Part shown: positions 20,244 to 29,682 of the stretch, in pieces
Layout of the letters: each line of letters starts with the position of its first letter
Numbering within the stretch: position 1 is the stretch's first letter
NCBI RefSeq assembly: GCF_900101545.1
Contig: NZ_FMZU01000009.1
Coordinates: 185,252 to 249,251, forward strand
DNA from: Variovorax sp. CF079
GTDB taxonomy: Bacteria > Pseudomonadota > Gammaproteobacteria > Burkholderiales > Burkholderiaceae_C
Length of the DNA stretch: 64,000 nucleotides
Direction of reading: 5' to 3'
The notes under the pieces: model-generated
Seen by the model: only the letters and a program-made list of their open reading frames with translations
The model's database searches: none
Told to the model about the DNA's origin: nothing
Position numbers and translations under genes: made by a program

Positions 20244-20906
20244 ATGCCCCCGCCCTCTTCAAGCACCCGTGGCTCCGCCCTGTCGGAAGCCATCGTCAAC
20301 GAGCTCAAGCAACTCATCTACACCGGCGAGTTCAAGCCGGGTGAGCGGTTGAACGAAGCGGCCCTGGCCCTTCGCATGGGCACCAGCCGCGGGCCGATCC
20401 GCGAAGCCATCAAGGTGCTGGCGGGGCTGGGCATCGTCAATGCCGTCACCAACCGCGGCGTGTACGTGCGCCAGTTGTCGCTGCGCGAGATGGTCGAGAT
20501 CTACGAGCTGCGCGCGCTCGTGTTCGGCTATGCGGCCGACCGGGCCTGCGAGCATCTGACCGAAGAGCACAAGAAGCAGTTCGAGGACCTGCTCGCGGCG
20601 ATGGACGCCGCCTGCGATGCGGAAGACGGCACGCTCTACTACGAGCTGAACCTGCAGTTCCACGCGCTGATCCTCACGCTTTCGAACAACCGGCGCGCCT
20701 ACCAGGCCTACGACGACTACGTGAAGGAATTGCACCTGGTGCGGCGCAAGTACTTCAATGCGCCGGGCAACATGCGCCGCTCGAACGTGGAGCACCGCGC
20801 GATCTACGAGGCGATCGCGGCATCGAACCGCACGCGCGCGCGCGCGGCGGCGGAACGTCACGTATTGGCCGGGAGGGCGCGGCTGCTGTCGAACTTCGAG
20901 GAGTAG
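20244..20906 (+). CDS. GntR family (FCD) transcriptional regulator
   Basis: A 220-residue regulator with a winged helix (FKPGERLNEAALALRMGTSRGPIREAIKVL) and an FCD domain (YELRALVFGYAADRA, LNLQFHALIL). It lies 50 bases downstream of the Bug gene in the same direction, so it may be the last gene of that operon, giving the CoA-transferase cluster a second FCD regulator besides the divergent one at 16046. It is convergent with the LysR gene at 20928. Confidence 0.9.
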   Translation: MPPPSSSTRGSALSEAIVNELKQLIYTGEFKPGERLNEAALALRMGTSRGPIREAIKVLAGLGIVNAVTNRGVYVRQLSLREMVEIYELRALVFGYAADRACEHLTEEHKKQFEDLLAAMDAACDAEDGTLYYELNLQFHALILTLSNNRRAYQAYDDYVKELHLVRRKYFNAPGNMRRSNVEHRAIYEAIAASNRTRARAAAERHVLAGRARLLSNFEE

Positions 20907-20927
20907 CTGCCGGGCGCCTGACGCAGT

Positions 20928-21896
20928 TCAGGAGCGCGCCGCCTTCCGCCCCTTCGCTTCCGCCGCCTGCAGCTCCTTCGCAGTCAGCACGTAGGCCGGG
21001 TTGTTGACCAGGCGCTTGAGAGCCAGGTCGATGAAAGCCCTGACGCGCATGGGCTGGGCGGTGCGGCTTCCGTAGTAGATGAAGGTGCTGGAGCGATCGG
21101 CCACGTGCCTGGTCAAGAGCGGCACCAGGCGTCCCGCGCGAATGTGCGGCGCAGCGGCGACGTTGGTCAGGAGCCCGAGGACGTGGCCGGCCAGCACGGC
21201 TTCGGTCTCCAGCGGCTCGTCGTTGACGCACAACGCCGGCACCACGTGGTGCTCGACGATGCTGTCTTCCACCTTGACGTACCAGGGCATGAGCGTGCCG
21301 TTGCGCGGACGGCGAAAGACGCTGCAGCGGTGCGCGGCGAGCGCGTCGAGGTTGTCCGGCGCACCATGGCGAGCCAGGTACGCCGGCGCCCCGCAGATGA
21401 TGAGCTGCAGCGGAAACAGCTTGCGTGCGATGACGCCCTCGGCCGGCGAGGGCCCGACGCGAAAGCCGACGTCGACGCGGTCTTCCACCCAGTTGCCGAT
21501 GCGGTCGTCCAACTGCACGTCGGGCTGCACTTCCGGATGCAGCCGGCAGAACTCGTCGAGCACCGGCCACAGCACGGGCGCGAAGACCGAATGCGGGCCG
21601 ACGATGCGCAGCGGCCCGGCGATCTCGTCCTTGGCCTGACGCGCCATGTGAAGGGCGCGCTGCATGCCGACCAACGCCGGCTGCGCGGCCTCGAGGAACT
21701 GCCGGCCTTCGTCGGTGAGTGACAGGCTGCGCGTCGTGCGGTGAAACAGCCGCACGCCGAGGTGCTGTTCCAGCTGTGCCAGGGCCTGGCTCGCCGCCTG
21801 CGGCGTCATCCCCTGCGCAGCGGCAGCCTGGCGCAGGCTGCCGAGCTCGGCGGCCTTCGCAAAGGTCGCGATGGAACGCAATTCGTTGATCGGCAT
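20928..21896 (-). CDS. LysR family transcriptional regulator
   Basis: A 322-residue LysR regulator with the N-terminal HTH (ELRSIATFAKAAELGSLRQAAAAQGMTPQAASQALAQLE) and LFHRTTRSLSLT, then a periplasmic-binding-like effector domain. The start at 21896 is favoured by an AAGGG site; the frame could extend six codons to 21914 but without a ribosome site. It is divergent from the paoABC-type operon, the usual position of an activator responding to the substrate of the adjacent pathway, probably an aromatic aldehyde. Confidence 0.92.
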   Translation of the reverse strand: MPINELRSIATFAKAAELGSLRQAAAAQGMTPQAASQALAQLEQHLGVRLFHRTTRSLSLTDEGRQFLEAAQPALVGMQRALHMARQAKDEIAGPLRIVGPHSVFAPVLWPVLDEFCRLHPEVQPDVQLDDRIGNWVEDRVDVGFRVGPSPAEGVIARKLFPLQLIICGAPAYLARHGAPDNLDALAAHRCSVFRRPRNGTLMPWYVKVEDSIVEHHVVPALCVNDEPLETEAVLAGHVLGLLTNVAAAPHIRAGRLVPLLTRHVADRSSTFIYYGSRTAQPMRVRAFIDLALKRLVNNPAYVLTAKELQAAEAKGRKAARS

Positions 21897-22013
21897 GGAG
21901 CGCCCTTTCTCCATCGATTATCAACAGCAACTTGTCAGTCCTTCAAGGTTGCGCGGTCTATTCGGCCAGAAGGTGCAGACCTAAAGTGCCTTCATCAAGG
22001 AGTGCTACGCCAT

Positions 22014-22652
22014 ATGAAAACCCCCGATGTGTTCACGATTTCCCGGCGCGGCCTGCTGAAGGCCGGTGCGGCATCCGCCTCCGTCCCCGCGATGGCGGGG
22101 GCGGTCGCCGCCGCGCCCACGCGCGCGGCCAGCGGGGCGGGCCCTTCGACCGTGACGCTGAGCGTAAACGGCAAGACGCGCCGCCTGGTGCTGGACACCC
22201 GCACGACCTTGCTCGACGCGCTGCGTGAGCATATTCATCTGACCGGAACCAAGAAGGGTTGCGACCATGGCCAGTGCGGCGCCTGCACGGTGATGGTCGA
22301 TGGCCGGCGGATCAATTCGTGCCTGACGCTCGCCGTGATGCACGAAGGTGCCAAGGTGACGACGATCGAAGGCCTCGGCACGCCCGCCAAGCTGCACCCG
22401 ATGCAGGCGGCCTTCGTCAAGCACGACGGCTACCAGTGCGGCTACTGCACGCCGGGGCAGATCTGCTCGGCCGTGGGCATGCTGGGCGAGATCGCCCAGG
22501 GCATACCGAGCCATGTCAGCGCCGATCTCACGGCCAGCCCCCAACTCACGACCGTCGAGTTTCGCGAGCGCATGAGCGGCAACATCTGCCGCTGCGGCGC
22601 CTACAGCAACATCGTCGAAGCGATCTCCGAGGTCGCGGGGGTGAAGGCATGA
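22014..22652 (+). CDS. paoA: aldehyde oxidoreductase (PaoA/YagT-like) 2[2Fe-2S] subunit, Tat-exported
   Basis: A 212-residue iron-sulfur subunit. It begins with a Tat signal (SRRGLLKAG followed by an Ala-rich stretch), so the whole complex is probably exported to the periplasm. The plant-type cluster ligands are in [11 protein letters not shown] and the RINSC cysteine, and the second cluster in [12 protein letters not shown] and ICRCGAYS. It is the first gene of a three-gene operon with overlapping or abutting genes in the same order as E. coli paoABC (yagTSR). The molecular chaperone PaoD (YagQ) is not beside it. Confidence 0.93.
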   Translation: MKTPDVFTISRRGLLKAGAASASVPAMAGAVAAAPTRAASGAGPSTVTLSVNGKTRRLVLDTRTTLLDALREHIHLTGTKKGCDHGQCGACTVMVDGRRINSCLTLAVMHEGAKVTTIEGLGTPAKLHPMQAAFVKHDGYQCGYCTPGQICSAVGMLGEIAQGIPSHVSADLTASPQLTTVEFRERMSGNICRCGAYSNIVEAISEVAGVKA

Positions 22653-23599
22653 GAGCCTTCAGCTACGAGCGCGCGAGCTCGCCTGCGCAGGCGGTGGCGG
22701 CGGCTGCGCGCGAACCCGGCGCGCGCTTCATCGCAGGCGGCACCAACCTGCTGGACCTGATGAAGCTGGAGATCGAGACGCCCGGCCATCTGATCGACGT
22801 CAACGGCCTCGGCTTCGACAAGATCGAGAGCACGTCCGACGGCGGCCTGCGCATCGGTGCGCTGGTGCGCAACACGGACCTTGCCGCGGACCTGCGCGTG
22901 CGGCGCGACTACGGCCTGCTGTCGCGCGCACTGCTCGCGGGCGCATCGGCACAGTTGCGAAACAAGGCGACCACCGCGGGCAACCTGCTGCAGAGAACGC
23001 GCTGCCCTTACTTCTACGACACGAACCAGGCCTGCAACAAGCGCCAGCCCGGCAGCGGCTGCTCGGCGATCGGCGGTGTCAGCCGGCAGCATGCGGTGGT
23101 GGGCGCGAGCGACGCATGCATCGCGACGCATCCCAGCGACATGGCGGTCGCCATGCGCGCGCTCGATGCGAGCGTCGAGACGATGCGCCCGAACGGGTCG
23201 CGCCGGACCATCCCGATCGCCGACTTCCACAAGCTTCCCGGTGCCACGCCGCATGTCGAGACGGCGCTCGAGTCCGGCGAACTGATCACCGCGGTCACGC
23301 TGCCCAAGCCGGTGGGCGGCCAGCAGATTTATCGCAAGGTGCGCGATCGGGCTTCCTATGCCTTCGCGCTGGTGTCGGTCGCCGCCATCGTGCAGCGCGA
23401 CGGCACCGGCCGCGTGGCCCTGGGCGGCGTGGCGCACAAGCCGTGGCGCGTCGAGGCGGCCGAGGCGGAGATGCCACGCGGCGCTCGTGCCGTCGCGGCG
23501 CAGCTGTTGGCCGGCGCCAGTCCGACATCCCACAACGAATTCAAGCTGATGCTGGCCGAGCGAACGCTCGGCGCGGTGCTGGCACAAGCAAAGGCTTAA
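22649..23599 (+). CDS. paoB: aldehyde oxidoreductase (PaoB/YagS-like) FAD and [4Fe-4S] subunit
   Basis: A 316-residue FAD-binding subunit of the xanthine oxidase family. [22 protein letters not shown] segment [13 protein letters not shown] binds FAD, and the extra cysteine loop [11 protein letters not shown] plus CNK..GSGC (about residues 114-132) is the additional [4Fe-4S] site characteristic of PaoB. Its start overlaps the paoA-like stop by four bases. Electrons pass from the molybdenum site through the clusters to FAD. The cytosolic appearance of the subunit is normal; it is thought to be co-exported with the Tat-tagged small subunit. Confidence 0.93.
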   Translation: MRAFSYERASSPAQAVAAAAREPGARFIAGGTNLLDLMKLEIETPGHLIDVNGLGFDKIESTSDGGLRIGALVRNTDLAADLRVRRDYGLLSRALLAGASAQLRNKATTAGNLLQRTRCPYFYDTNQACNKRQPGSGCSAIGGVSRQHAVVGASDACIATHPSDMAVAMRALDASVETMRPNGSRRTIPIADFHKLPGATPHVETALESGELITAVTLPKPVGGQQIYRKVRDRASYAFALVSVAAIVQRDGTGRVALGGVAHKPWRVEAAEAEMPRGARAVAAQLLAGASPTSHNEFKLMLAERTLGAVLAQAKA

Positions 23600-23602
23600 G
23601 CG

Positions 23603-25813
23603 ATGAAGTTCGACACGCCCGCAACCACCAACCCGATCGACCAACTCAAGGTCGTCGGCAAGCCCGTCGACCGGATCGATGGCCGCCTGAAGACGACGGG
23701 CACCGCCCCCTATGCCTACGAACGGCACGACGTCGTTCCCAACCAGGCCTATGGCCATGTGGTCGGCTCGGCCATTGCCAAGGGTCGGATCGCCTCGATC
23801 GACCTGAGCCGCGCCAAGGCAGCGCCCGGCGTGCTCGCCATCGTCACCGCAGACAACGCCGGGAAGCTCGGCAAGGGCAGCTTCAACACCGCCAAGCTGC
23901 TCGGCGGTCCCGAGATCGAGCACTATCACCAGGCGATCGCGCTGGTGGTCGCTGAGAGCTTCGAGCAGGCCCGCGCGGCCGCCCAGCTGGTTCGCGTCGA
24001 CTACGTCAAGGCACAAGGATCGTTCGAGCTCGCGGCCGTCAAGGACGCCGCGGCCAAGCCCCCGCGCATCACCGCCGGCGCGCCGGACACCGCCGTGGGC
24101 GACTTCGCGGGCGCATTCGCCGCCGCGCCGGTTCAGCTCGACGAGAGCTACACCACGCCCGACGAGGCCCATGCGATGATGGAGCCGCCTGCGTCGATCG
24201 CGGCCTGGAACGGGGACAAGCTCACCCTCTGGACCTCGAACCAGATGATCGACTGGGGCGCGACCGAGATGGCGAAGACGCTCGGCATCGACAAGGCGAA
24301 CGTCCGCCTCATCTCGCCGTTCATCGGCGGCGGCTTCGGCGGCAAGCTGTTCCTGCGAGCCGACGCGCTGCTGGCTGCGCTCGGCGCGCGGGCCGCGAAG
24401 CGCCCGGTGAAGGTTGCGCTGACGCGGCCCTTGATGTTTAACAACACGACGCACCGGCCCGCGACGATCCAGCGCGTTCGCATCGGCGCCACGCGCGACG
24501 GCCGGATCACCGCCATCGGCCACGAGAGCTGGTCGGGCGATCTGCCGAGCGGCAAGCCCGACGGCGCGGTCCACCAGACCCGCCTGCTCTATGCCGGCGC
24601 CAACCGCATGACGGCCACGCGCCTCGCGGTGCTCGATCTGCCCGAAGGCAACGCGATGCGCGCGCCGGGCGAGGCCACGGGCATGATGGCGCTCGAGATC
24701 GCGATCGACGAAATGGCCGAGAAACTCGGACTCGACCCCGTCGAGTTCCGCATCCGCAACGACACCCAGGTCGATCCCGAGAATCCCGAGCGGCCCTTCT
24801 CGCAGCGCCGGCTGATCGAGTGCCTGCGCAGCGGCGCCGATCGCTTCGGATGGAGCAAGCGAGATCCGCAGCCGGGCAAGACGCGTGAAGGCCATTGGCT
24901 GATCGGCATGGGCGTCGCCGCGGCGTTTCGCGGCAACCAGGTCACGAAGTCGGCCGCGCGCGTGCGGCTCGACCGCCGCGGCGTCGTGACGGTGGAGACC
25001 GACATGACCGACATCGGCACGGGCAGCTACACGATCATCGCGCAGACCGCTGCAGAGATGATGGGCGTGCCGCTCGACAAGGTGGTCGTGCGCCTTGGCG
25101 ACTCTTCCTTTCCGGTGTCTGCGGGCTCCGGCGGGCAATGGGGCGCCAACTGCTCCACTTCAGGGGTGTATGCGGCTTGCGTGAAGCTTCGCGAAGCGGT
25201 GGCGCAGGCGCTCGGCCTCGACGCGGCGGATGCGGTGTTCGCTGACGCACAGGTCCGCTCGGGCGGCCGCAGCGTGCCGCTGGCGCAGGCGGCCGGCGAG
25301 AAGGGCCTCGTGGCCGAGGACACGATCGAGTTCGGCGATCTCGACAAGAAGTACCGGCAGTCGACCTTCGGCGCGCACTTCGTCGAAGTCGCCGTGGACG
25401 CTGCAACGGGAGAGACGCGCGTGCGACGCATGCTCGCCGTCTGCGCCGCCGGCCGCATCCTGAACCCCAAGACCGCGCGCAGCCAGGTCATCGGCGCGAT
25501 GACCATGGGCGTCGGCGCGGCACTGACGGAAGAGCTCGTGATCGACAAGCGCGTCGGCTTCTTCGTCAACCACGATCTGGCCGGCTATGAAGTGCCGGTT
25601 CACGCCGACATTCCCCATCAGGAGGCGATCTTCCTCGATGAGACCGATCCGATCTCGTCGCCGATGAAGGCCAAGGGCGTCGCCGAACTCGGCATCTGCG
25701 GGGTGGCCGCGGCCATTGCGAACGCGATCTACAACGCGACCGGCGTGCGGGTGCGCGACTACCCGGTCACGCTGGACAAGCTGCTCGCCAAGATGCCTTC
25801 GCTCGCGAGCTGA
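23603..25813 (+). CDS. paoC: aldehyde oxidoreductase (PaoC/YagR-like) molybdenum cofactor subunit
   Basis: A 736-residue catalytic subunit. The N-terminal NPIDQLKVVGKPVDRIDG and LLGGPEIEHYHQAIALVVAE closely follow E. coli PaoC. Cofactor-binding segments include PFIGGGFGGKLF and GGQWGANC, and the catalytic glutamate is probably Glu695 in GVAELG. PaoABC-type enzymes oxidise aromatic and aliphatic aldehydes to acids in the periplasm with a molybdenum MCD cofactor. It follows paoB after three bases and completes the heterotrimer. Confidence 0.94.
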   Translation: MKFDTPATTNPIDQLKVVGKPVDRIDGRLKTTGTAPYAYERHDVVPNQAYGHVVGSAIAKGRIASIDLSRAKAAPGVLAIVTADNAGKLGKGSFNTAKLLGGPEIEHYHQAIALVVAESFEQARAAAQLVRVDYVKAQGSFELAAVKDAAAKPPRITAGAPDTAVGDFAGAFAAAPVQLDESYTTPDEAHAMMEPPASIAAWNGDKLTLWTSNQMIDWGATEMAKTLGIDKANVRLISPFIGGGFGGKLFLRADALLAALGARAAKRPVKVALTRPLMFNNTTHRPATIQRVRIGATRDGRITAIGHESWSGDLPSGKPDGAVHQTRLLYAGANRMTATRLAVLDLPEGNAMRAPGEATGMMALEIAIDEMAEKLGLDPVEFRIRNDTQVDPENPERPFSQRRLIECLRSGADRFGWSKRDPQPGKTREGHWLIGMGVAAAFRGNQVTKSAARVRLDRRGVVTVETDMTDIGTGSYTIIAQTAAEMMGVPLDKVVVRLGDSSFPVSAGSGGQWGANCSTSGVYAACVKLREAVAQALGLDAADAVFADAQVRSGGRSVPLAQAAGEKGLVAEDTIEFGDLDKKYRQSTFGAHFVEVAVDAATGETRVRRMLAVCAAGRILNPKTARSQVIGAMTMGVGAALTEELVIDKRVGFFVNHDLAGYEVPVHADIPHQEAIFLDETDPISSPMKAKGVAELGICGVAAAIANAIYNATGVRVRDYPVTLDKLLAKMPSLAS

Positions 25814-25834
25814 CGACCTGCAAGAAACACCCTC

Positions 25835-26308
25835 ATGAAATCCGTGGCAATGACCGCCATCTCCCTTTCCATGGCCGCATCCGCGCTGGCGCAGGACACC
25901 GGCCTGCAGATCGCGCGCAATGGCTCGCAAGCTTCAGCCAGGGGGCCGGCCGACTATTTCACCGGCACAGTCCGGGTCGACCCGCTGTTCCCCAAGCCCA
26001 GGGAACCCTCGCGTGCGACGGGCTCGTACGTGACCTTCGAGCCCGGCGCACGCACGGCCTGGCACACGCACCCGATCGGACAGACGCTGATCGTCACGGC
26101 CGGCACGGGCTGTGTGCAGCGCTGGGGCGACCCGGTGCAGGAGATCCGGCCGGGCGACGTGGTCTGGATCCCGCCGGGCCAGAAGCACTGGCATGGCGCG
26201 TCGCCGACCACGGCCATGACGCACATCGCCATCACGGAGCAATTGGATGGCAAGGCCGTCGACTGGCTGGAGAAGGTCAGCGACACGCAGTACGGGAGCC
26301 GGCCCTGA
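25835..26308 (+). CDS. exported cupin-domain protein (mandelonitrile lyase-like)
   Basis: A 157-residue protein with a signal peptide ([21 protein letters not shown]). The cupin motif 1 ([20 protein letters not shown]) and motif 2 ([17 protein letters not shown]) supply metal-binding histidines. The [11 protein letters not shown] and HIAITE motifs match the small manganese cupins that include a bacterial (R)-selective hydroxynitrile lyase. It follows the aldehyde oxidoreductase operon by 21 bases and is periplasmic like it, so it may act on an aldehyde or its cyanohydrin in the same compartment; that link is inference. Confidence 0.85.
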   Translation: MKSVAMTAISLSMAASALAQDTGLQIARNGSQASARGPADYFTGTVRVDPLFPKPREPSRATGSYVTFEPGARTAWHTHPIGQTLIVTAGTGCVQRWGDPVQEIRPGDVVWIPPGQKHWHGASPTTAMTHIAITEQLDGKAVDWLEKVSDTQYGSRP

Positions 26309-26331
26309 GCGATCACCAAAGAAGAGAAGCC

Positions 26332-26751
26332 ATGAAGAAATCAGTTGCAGGTTCCCTGGCCGGCGTCGCCGTGGCGTTGGCGGGGGCGGTGTCCACGCCC
26401 GCCCAGGCACAAGCGACCCCGCCGGCTCCGGCCGCGCGCGGTGCCACCCCGGCCCAGCAGATGTTCGGCGACATCTCGCCCAAGTTCGCGGAGCTCACGG
26501 ACAACGTGCTGTTCGGCGACGTGTGGGCGCGTCCGGGCCTTTCGCCGCGGGACCGCAGCCTGGTGACCGTCAGCGCGCTGATCGCGATGAACCGTCCCGA
26601 CCAGCTTCGCCCTCACCTCGTCAGGGCGCGCGACAACGGCGTCACGCAGGAAGAGCTGATCGAATCCATCACGCACCTGGCCTTCTATGCCGGCTGGCCG
26701 AGCGCGGTGACCGCCATTTCGGTGGCCAAGGAAGTGTTCCAGAAGAAGTGA
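26332..26751 (+). CDS. exported carboxymuconolactone decarboxylase-like (AhpD-fold) protein
   Basis: A 139-residue protein with a signal peptide ending near AQA. The mature part contains [21 protein letters not shown], the conserved [15 protein letters not shown] motif and [22 protein letters not shown], which place it in the carboxymuconolactone decarboxylase family. The redox CxxC of AhpD is absent. It is often found with the mandelonitrile-lyase-like cupin and here completes the paoABC-cupin operon; the reaction is not known. Confidence 0.87.
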   Translation: MKKSVAGSLAGVAVALAGAVSTPAQAQATPPAPAARGATPAQQMFGDISPKFAELTDNVLFGDVWARPGLSPRDRSLVTVSALIAMNRPDQLRPHLVRARDNGVTQEELIESITHLAFYAGWPSAVTAISVAKEVFQKK

Positions 26752-26842
26752 AAGCCATCTCTCCAGTCCGCACCACCTACGACAAGGGCATGGTGCTCAC
26801 CATCATCCGCCAGCTACCTGGTGATCGCGCTGCCTGAGCCTT

Positions 26843-27130
26843 CTAGGCTGTCACGAAGGTGAGCCGCGCCTCGTGCGCCAGCTCATCGCGAACGATGTCT
26901 CGGGCATCGTCGTCTGCGAACTGGAAGAGTGCATCCGGGATCTCGTCTTCATCGAGCGCGAAGAGGATCTCGATGGCCTCTTGCTGGGCTTCCGAGAAGG
27001 TGCCGACCTGGGTCAAGCGGTTGAACTTCGCAGCGGTCTCCTGAGGCGCCAGCTGGCGCAACTCGAGCAGCTCGAGCACGAGCGTCATCTGCGATGGGGT
27101 GAGGGGCTTGGGAGCGACAGAAGGCTTCAT
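26843..27130 (-). CDS. hypothetical small acidic protein
   Basis: A 95-residue protein I do not recognise. It is highly charged and helical, with a C-terminal run ALDEDEIPDALFQFADDDAR, no signal peptide and no cysteine. The ATG at 27130 has an AAAAGGA site eleven bases upstream. It stands alone on the minus strand between the aldehyde oxidase operon and the SMP-30 gene, with base composition like its neighbours. A cytoplasmic regulatory or adaptor role is possible but not shown. Confidence 0.6.
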   Translation of the reverse strand: MKPSVAPKPLTPSQMTLVLELLELRQLAPQETAAKFNRLTQVGTFSEAQQEAIEILFALDEDEIPDALFQFADDDARDIVRDELAHEARLTFVTA

Positions 27131-27394
27131 GGCGTCTGATCCTTTTCGGTGGAGCTCGGGACTGTTCCTTTGCTGTGGAATCAGTCTCTTCGTCGATCCT
27201 TAAGCGTCGCTGAAAAGTCCCCCGGGATGGCCTTTCCCGATGGCCGAAACCTGGCCTGCGCGTGAGGAAAGTCTCGCGCCATCGCGTTGATCGCGGTCGT
27301 CTGGTGCAGCCGGAGAGAAGCGCGTAGCATGCCGACCGGCTTTCCGATCTCGCGTTCTTTCCAGCTTCTTCCATCGTTGTTCATGAGGTGAGTC

Positions 27395-28621
27395 ATGGCG
27401 CAAGAAGAGTTCGATCCGAAATTGAATGGTTCGGTATTACGTCGCAAGCTTCTTCGCGGCGTGGGCGCCGCGGTAGGCGCCGCGATGGTCGCCCCGCGCT
27501 GGGCACACGCGCAAGCTGCACCGGTTGCACCGCCGAGCACCATCACGCAGCCGCCACGCGACTTCAGCCGGCGAGGGGCCCCGACCACCTACTTCACCGA
27601 CCCCGACGTGCTCACGATCGACCCGGCCTTCGATGGCCTGCGCCAGCCCAATGCCCCGATCCAGCGGCTGTGGACCGGCGCGTTGTGGGCCGAAGGACCG
27701 GCATGGAATTCGGTCGGCCGTTTTCTGGTCTGGAGCGACATTCCGAACAACCGCCAGCTGCGCTGGAGCGAGGACGACGGACACGTCAGCGTGTTCCGCA
27801 CGCCTTCCAACAACAGCAACGGCAACACCTTCGACTACCAGGGAAGGCAGCTGTCCTGCGAGCACCTCACGCGGCGCGTCGTGCGCTACGAGCTCGACGG
27901 TTCGGTGACCGTTCTCGCCTCGACCTTCAACGCCAAGCGACTCAACTCGCCCAACGATGTTGTCCCTCACCCCGATGGCAGCTACTGGTTCACCGATCCG
28001 CCGTATGGCGCCCAGCTCTACGAGGGCACGGTCGATGCCCCGGGCGGACCCGCGAACAAATCCGGGCGGCTGAACCCGAAGCTCGGTCAGCCGCCGGAGA
28101 TCGGCGCGTACAAGCGCGAATTGCCGACCGCGGTCTACCGCCTGGACAAGAGCGGAACGCTCACTCAAGTGGCCGGTGAAGATCTCGTGCCTGACCCGAA
28201 CGGTCTCTGCTTCTCGCCCGATTTCAAGAAGCTCTACGTCGTCAGCACCGGGCAGGGACCGGGTGACACCATCGCCGGCGGCAAGGGCGACATGTATGTG
28301 TTCGACGTCGGGACGGACAACAAGCTCGGCAACGGCAAGCTGTTCAGCAGCTTCATGGTCGACGGCGTGAAGTGCGGGCCCGACGGTGTCCGCACCGACG
28401 TGGACGGCAACCTGTGGTGCTCCAGCAATGCGGGCCGCAGCGTGGGCTACAGCGGCGTCACCGTCTGGACGCCGCAAGGACGGCTCATCGGGCGCATCCG
28501 GCTGCCCGAGGTCTGCGGCAACGTCTGCTTCGGCGGCCCCAAGCGCAACCGCCTGTTCATGGCGGCCAGCCAGTCGCTGTATGCCGTCTACACGGCCACG
28601 CAGGGTTCGGCGCCGGGCTAG
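27395..28621 (+). CDS. SMP-30/gluconolactonase family protein, exported
   Basis: A 408-residue six-bladed beta-propeller lactonase. A Tat-like signal is visible (RRKLLRGVGAAVGAAMVAP..AHA). The metal-site segments are WAEGPAWNSVGRFLVWSDIPN (blade 1), LNSPNDVVPHPDGSYWFTDPPYG and GPDGVRTDVDGNLWCS. Family members hydrolyse sugar lactones or lactone-like compounds with a divalent metal. It is transcribed alone; a GAGG site precedes the ATG. The export signal suggests lactone hydrolysis in the periplasm. Confidence 0.9.
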   Translation: MAQEEFDPKLNGSVLRRKLLRGVGAAVGAAMVAPRWAHAQAAPVAPPSTITQPPRDFSRRGAPTTYFTDPDVLTIDPAFDGLRQPNAPIQRLWTGALWAEGPAWNSVGRFLVWSDIPNNRQLRWSEDDGHVSVFRTPSNNSNGNTFDYQGRQLSCEHLTRRVVRYELDGSVTVLASTFNAKRLNSPNDVVPHPDGSYWFTDPPYGAQLYEGTVDAPGGPANKSGRLNPKLGQPPEIGAYKRELPTAVYRLDKSGTLTQVAGEDLVPDPNGLCFSPDFKKLYVVSTGQGPGDTIAGGKGDMYVFDVGTDNKLGNGKLFSSFMVDGVKCGPDGVRTDVDGNLWCSSNAGRSVGYSGVTVWTPQGRLIGRIRLPEVCGNVCFGGPKRNRLFMAASQSLYAVYTATQGSAPG

Positions 28622-28854
28622 AGGGACAAGGCGCCAACGCGCGAGCCGCTTCATCCTGCGACAGCGACGTCAAGGTGGAACGCCCGTCGCACGCCCAGTC
28701 CGCCAGCCCGCTCCACAGGTCGTGACCGTCCGCTTCTCGGACGGGCGCAGGACCGCACTGAAGTCACTGAACGACCAAAAGCGGAAGTCAAACAAAGGTG
28801 CGCATAGCGGCCGTTCGCACGTGGGTCCGAGGCCAATTTTGCCAATCGGACTTT

Positions 28855-29634
28855 TCAGAACGAGACGAGCAATGTCGCGACACCCCATGCGACCAAGAGG
28901 GCCCCTGCGCCGCGGCCTATCCAGTCGCCGCCCGGGCTGAGCTTTTCGACCAGCACGAACAGAGCGATGCCCGCGATCCAGGCGAGGTTCATGACGCCAC
29001 CAATGAAGAGCAACAACATCAGCAACCAGCAGCAACCCACACAGACCGCGCCGTGACGCAAGCCCATCCTGAACGCGCCGCCCGCGCCAGGGCGCCAATG
29101 CGTCATGATGAAGTCCAGAGGCGAGCGGCAATACCGAAGGCAGGCGTGCTTCAACGGCGTCCATTGGTAAAGACCGGCGCCGATCAGCACTGCGCCCGAG
29201 AGCGCTATGCTGGTTGTCTGCATCATCGGCGACAGCATGGCGACTTTCTCCAGCCCAAACTGAAGGGCTGCCGCTGCCAAGCTGAACGCAGCCCAAACAG
29301 CGATGTACCCGATGGCGAAGATGCCTGAAGCAGTCGCGCATTCGCCTCGTTCGCTGCGGCGCTGTGCGATGGTGGCATAGAGCAGGATCATCGGCGCGGC
29401 GCTCGGCAACATCATTGCCGCCATCATCACAGCCCACATGACGAGGACGATGATCGCATGGCCGAATGTCCATGGCCCTGAACTCATGGGCATCAGCATT
29501 TCGCCCATCTCTTGCATCATCCCGGCGCCGGTCAGCAAATAAGTCCACGACAAGACGACAACGAACAACAGGCAGGAAATGACGAGGAGGCGGTCACGCC
29601 GCAGCGCCCCCTGGATCAGTGAGCCGCCATTCAC
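28855..29634 (-). CDS. DUF2182 integral membrane protein
   Basis: A 259-residue multispan protein (about six or seven helices) recognised by the methionine-rich segment VMWAVMMAAMMLPSAAPM and the motif LKHACLRYCRSPLDF; a further GAVCVGCCW carries a cysteine pair. DUF2182 proteins are described as predicted metal-binding membrane proteins; histidine, methionine and cysteine residues at helix ends fit copper or another soft metal, but no transport has been shown. It lies just downstream of a DUF1326 gene on the same strand, a frequent pairing. Confidence 0.87.
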   Translation of the reverse strand: MNGGSLIQGALRRDRLLVISCLLFVVVLSWTYLLTGAGMMQEMGEMLMPMSSGPWTFGHAIIVLVMWAVMMAAMMLPSAAPMILLYATIAQRRSERGECATASGIFAIGYIAVWAAFSLAAAALQFGLEKVAMLSPMMQTTSIALSGAVLIGAGLYQWTPLKHACLRYCRSPLDFIMTHWRPGAGGAFRMGLRHGAVCVGCCWLLMLLLFIGGVMNLAWIAGIALFVLVEKLSPGGDWIGRGAGALLVAWGVATLLVSF

Positions 29635-29682
29635 TTGGGCGCCTCCAACGGTCTCTTCACCTCTGCGCAGGCGGAGCCCTCG

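Noticed and set aside
28640..28850. A possible interspersed repeat or remnant gene between the SMP-30 and DUF2182 genes, with a faintly similar stretch at about 30605-30660
   Set aside because: The resemblance is short and imperfect, no coding frame is convincing, and it could not be aligned reliably by eye.
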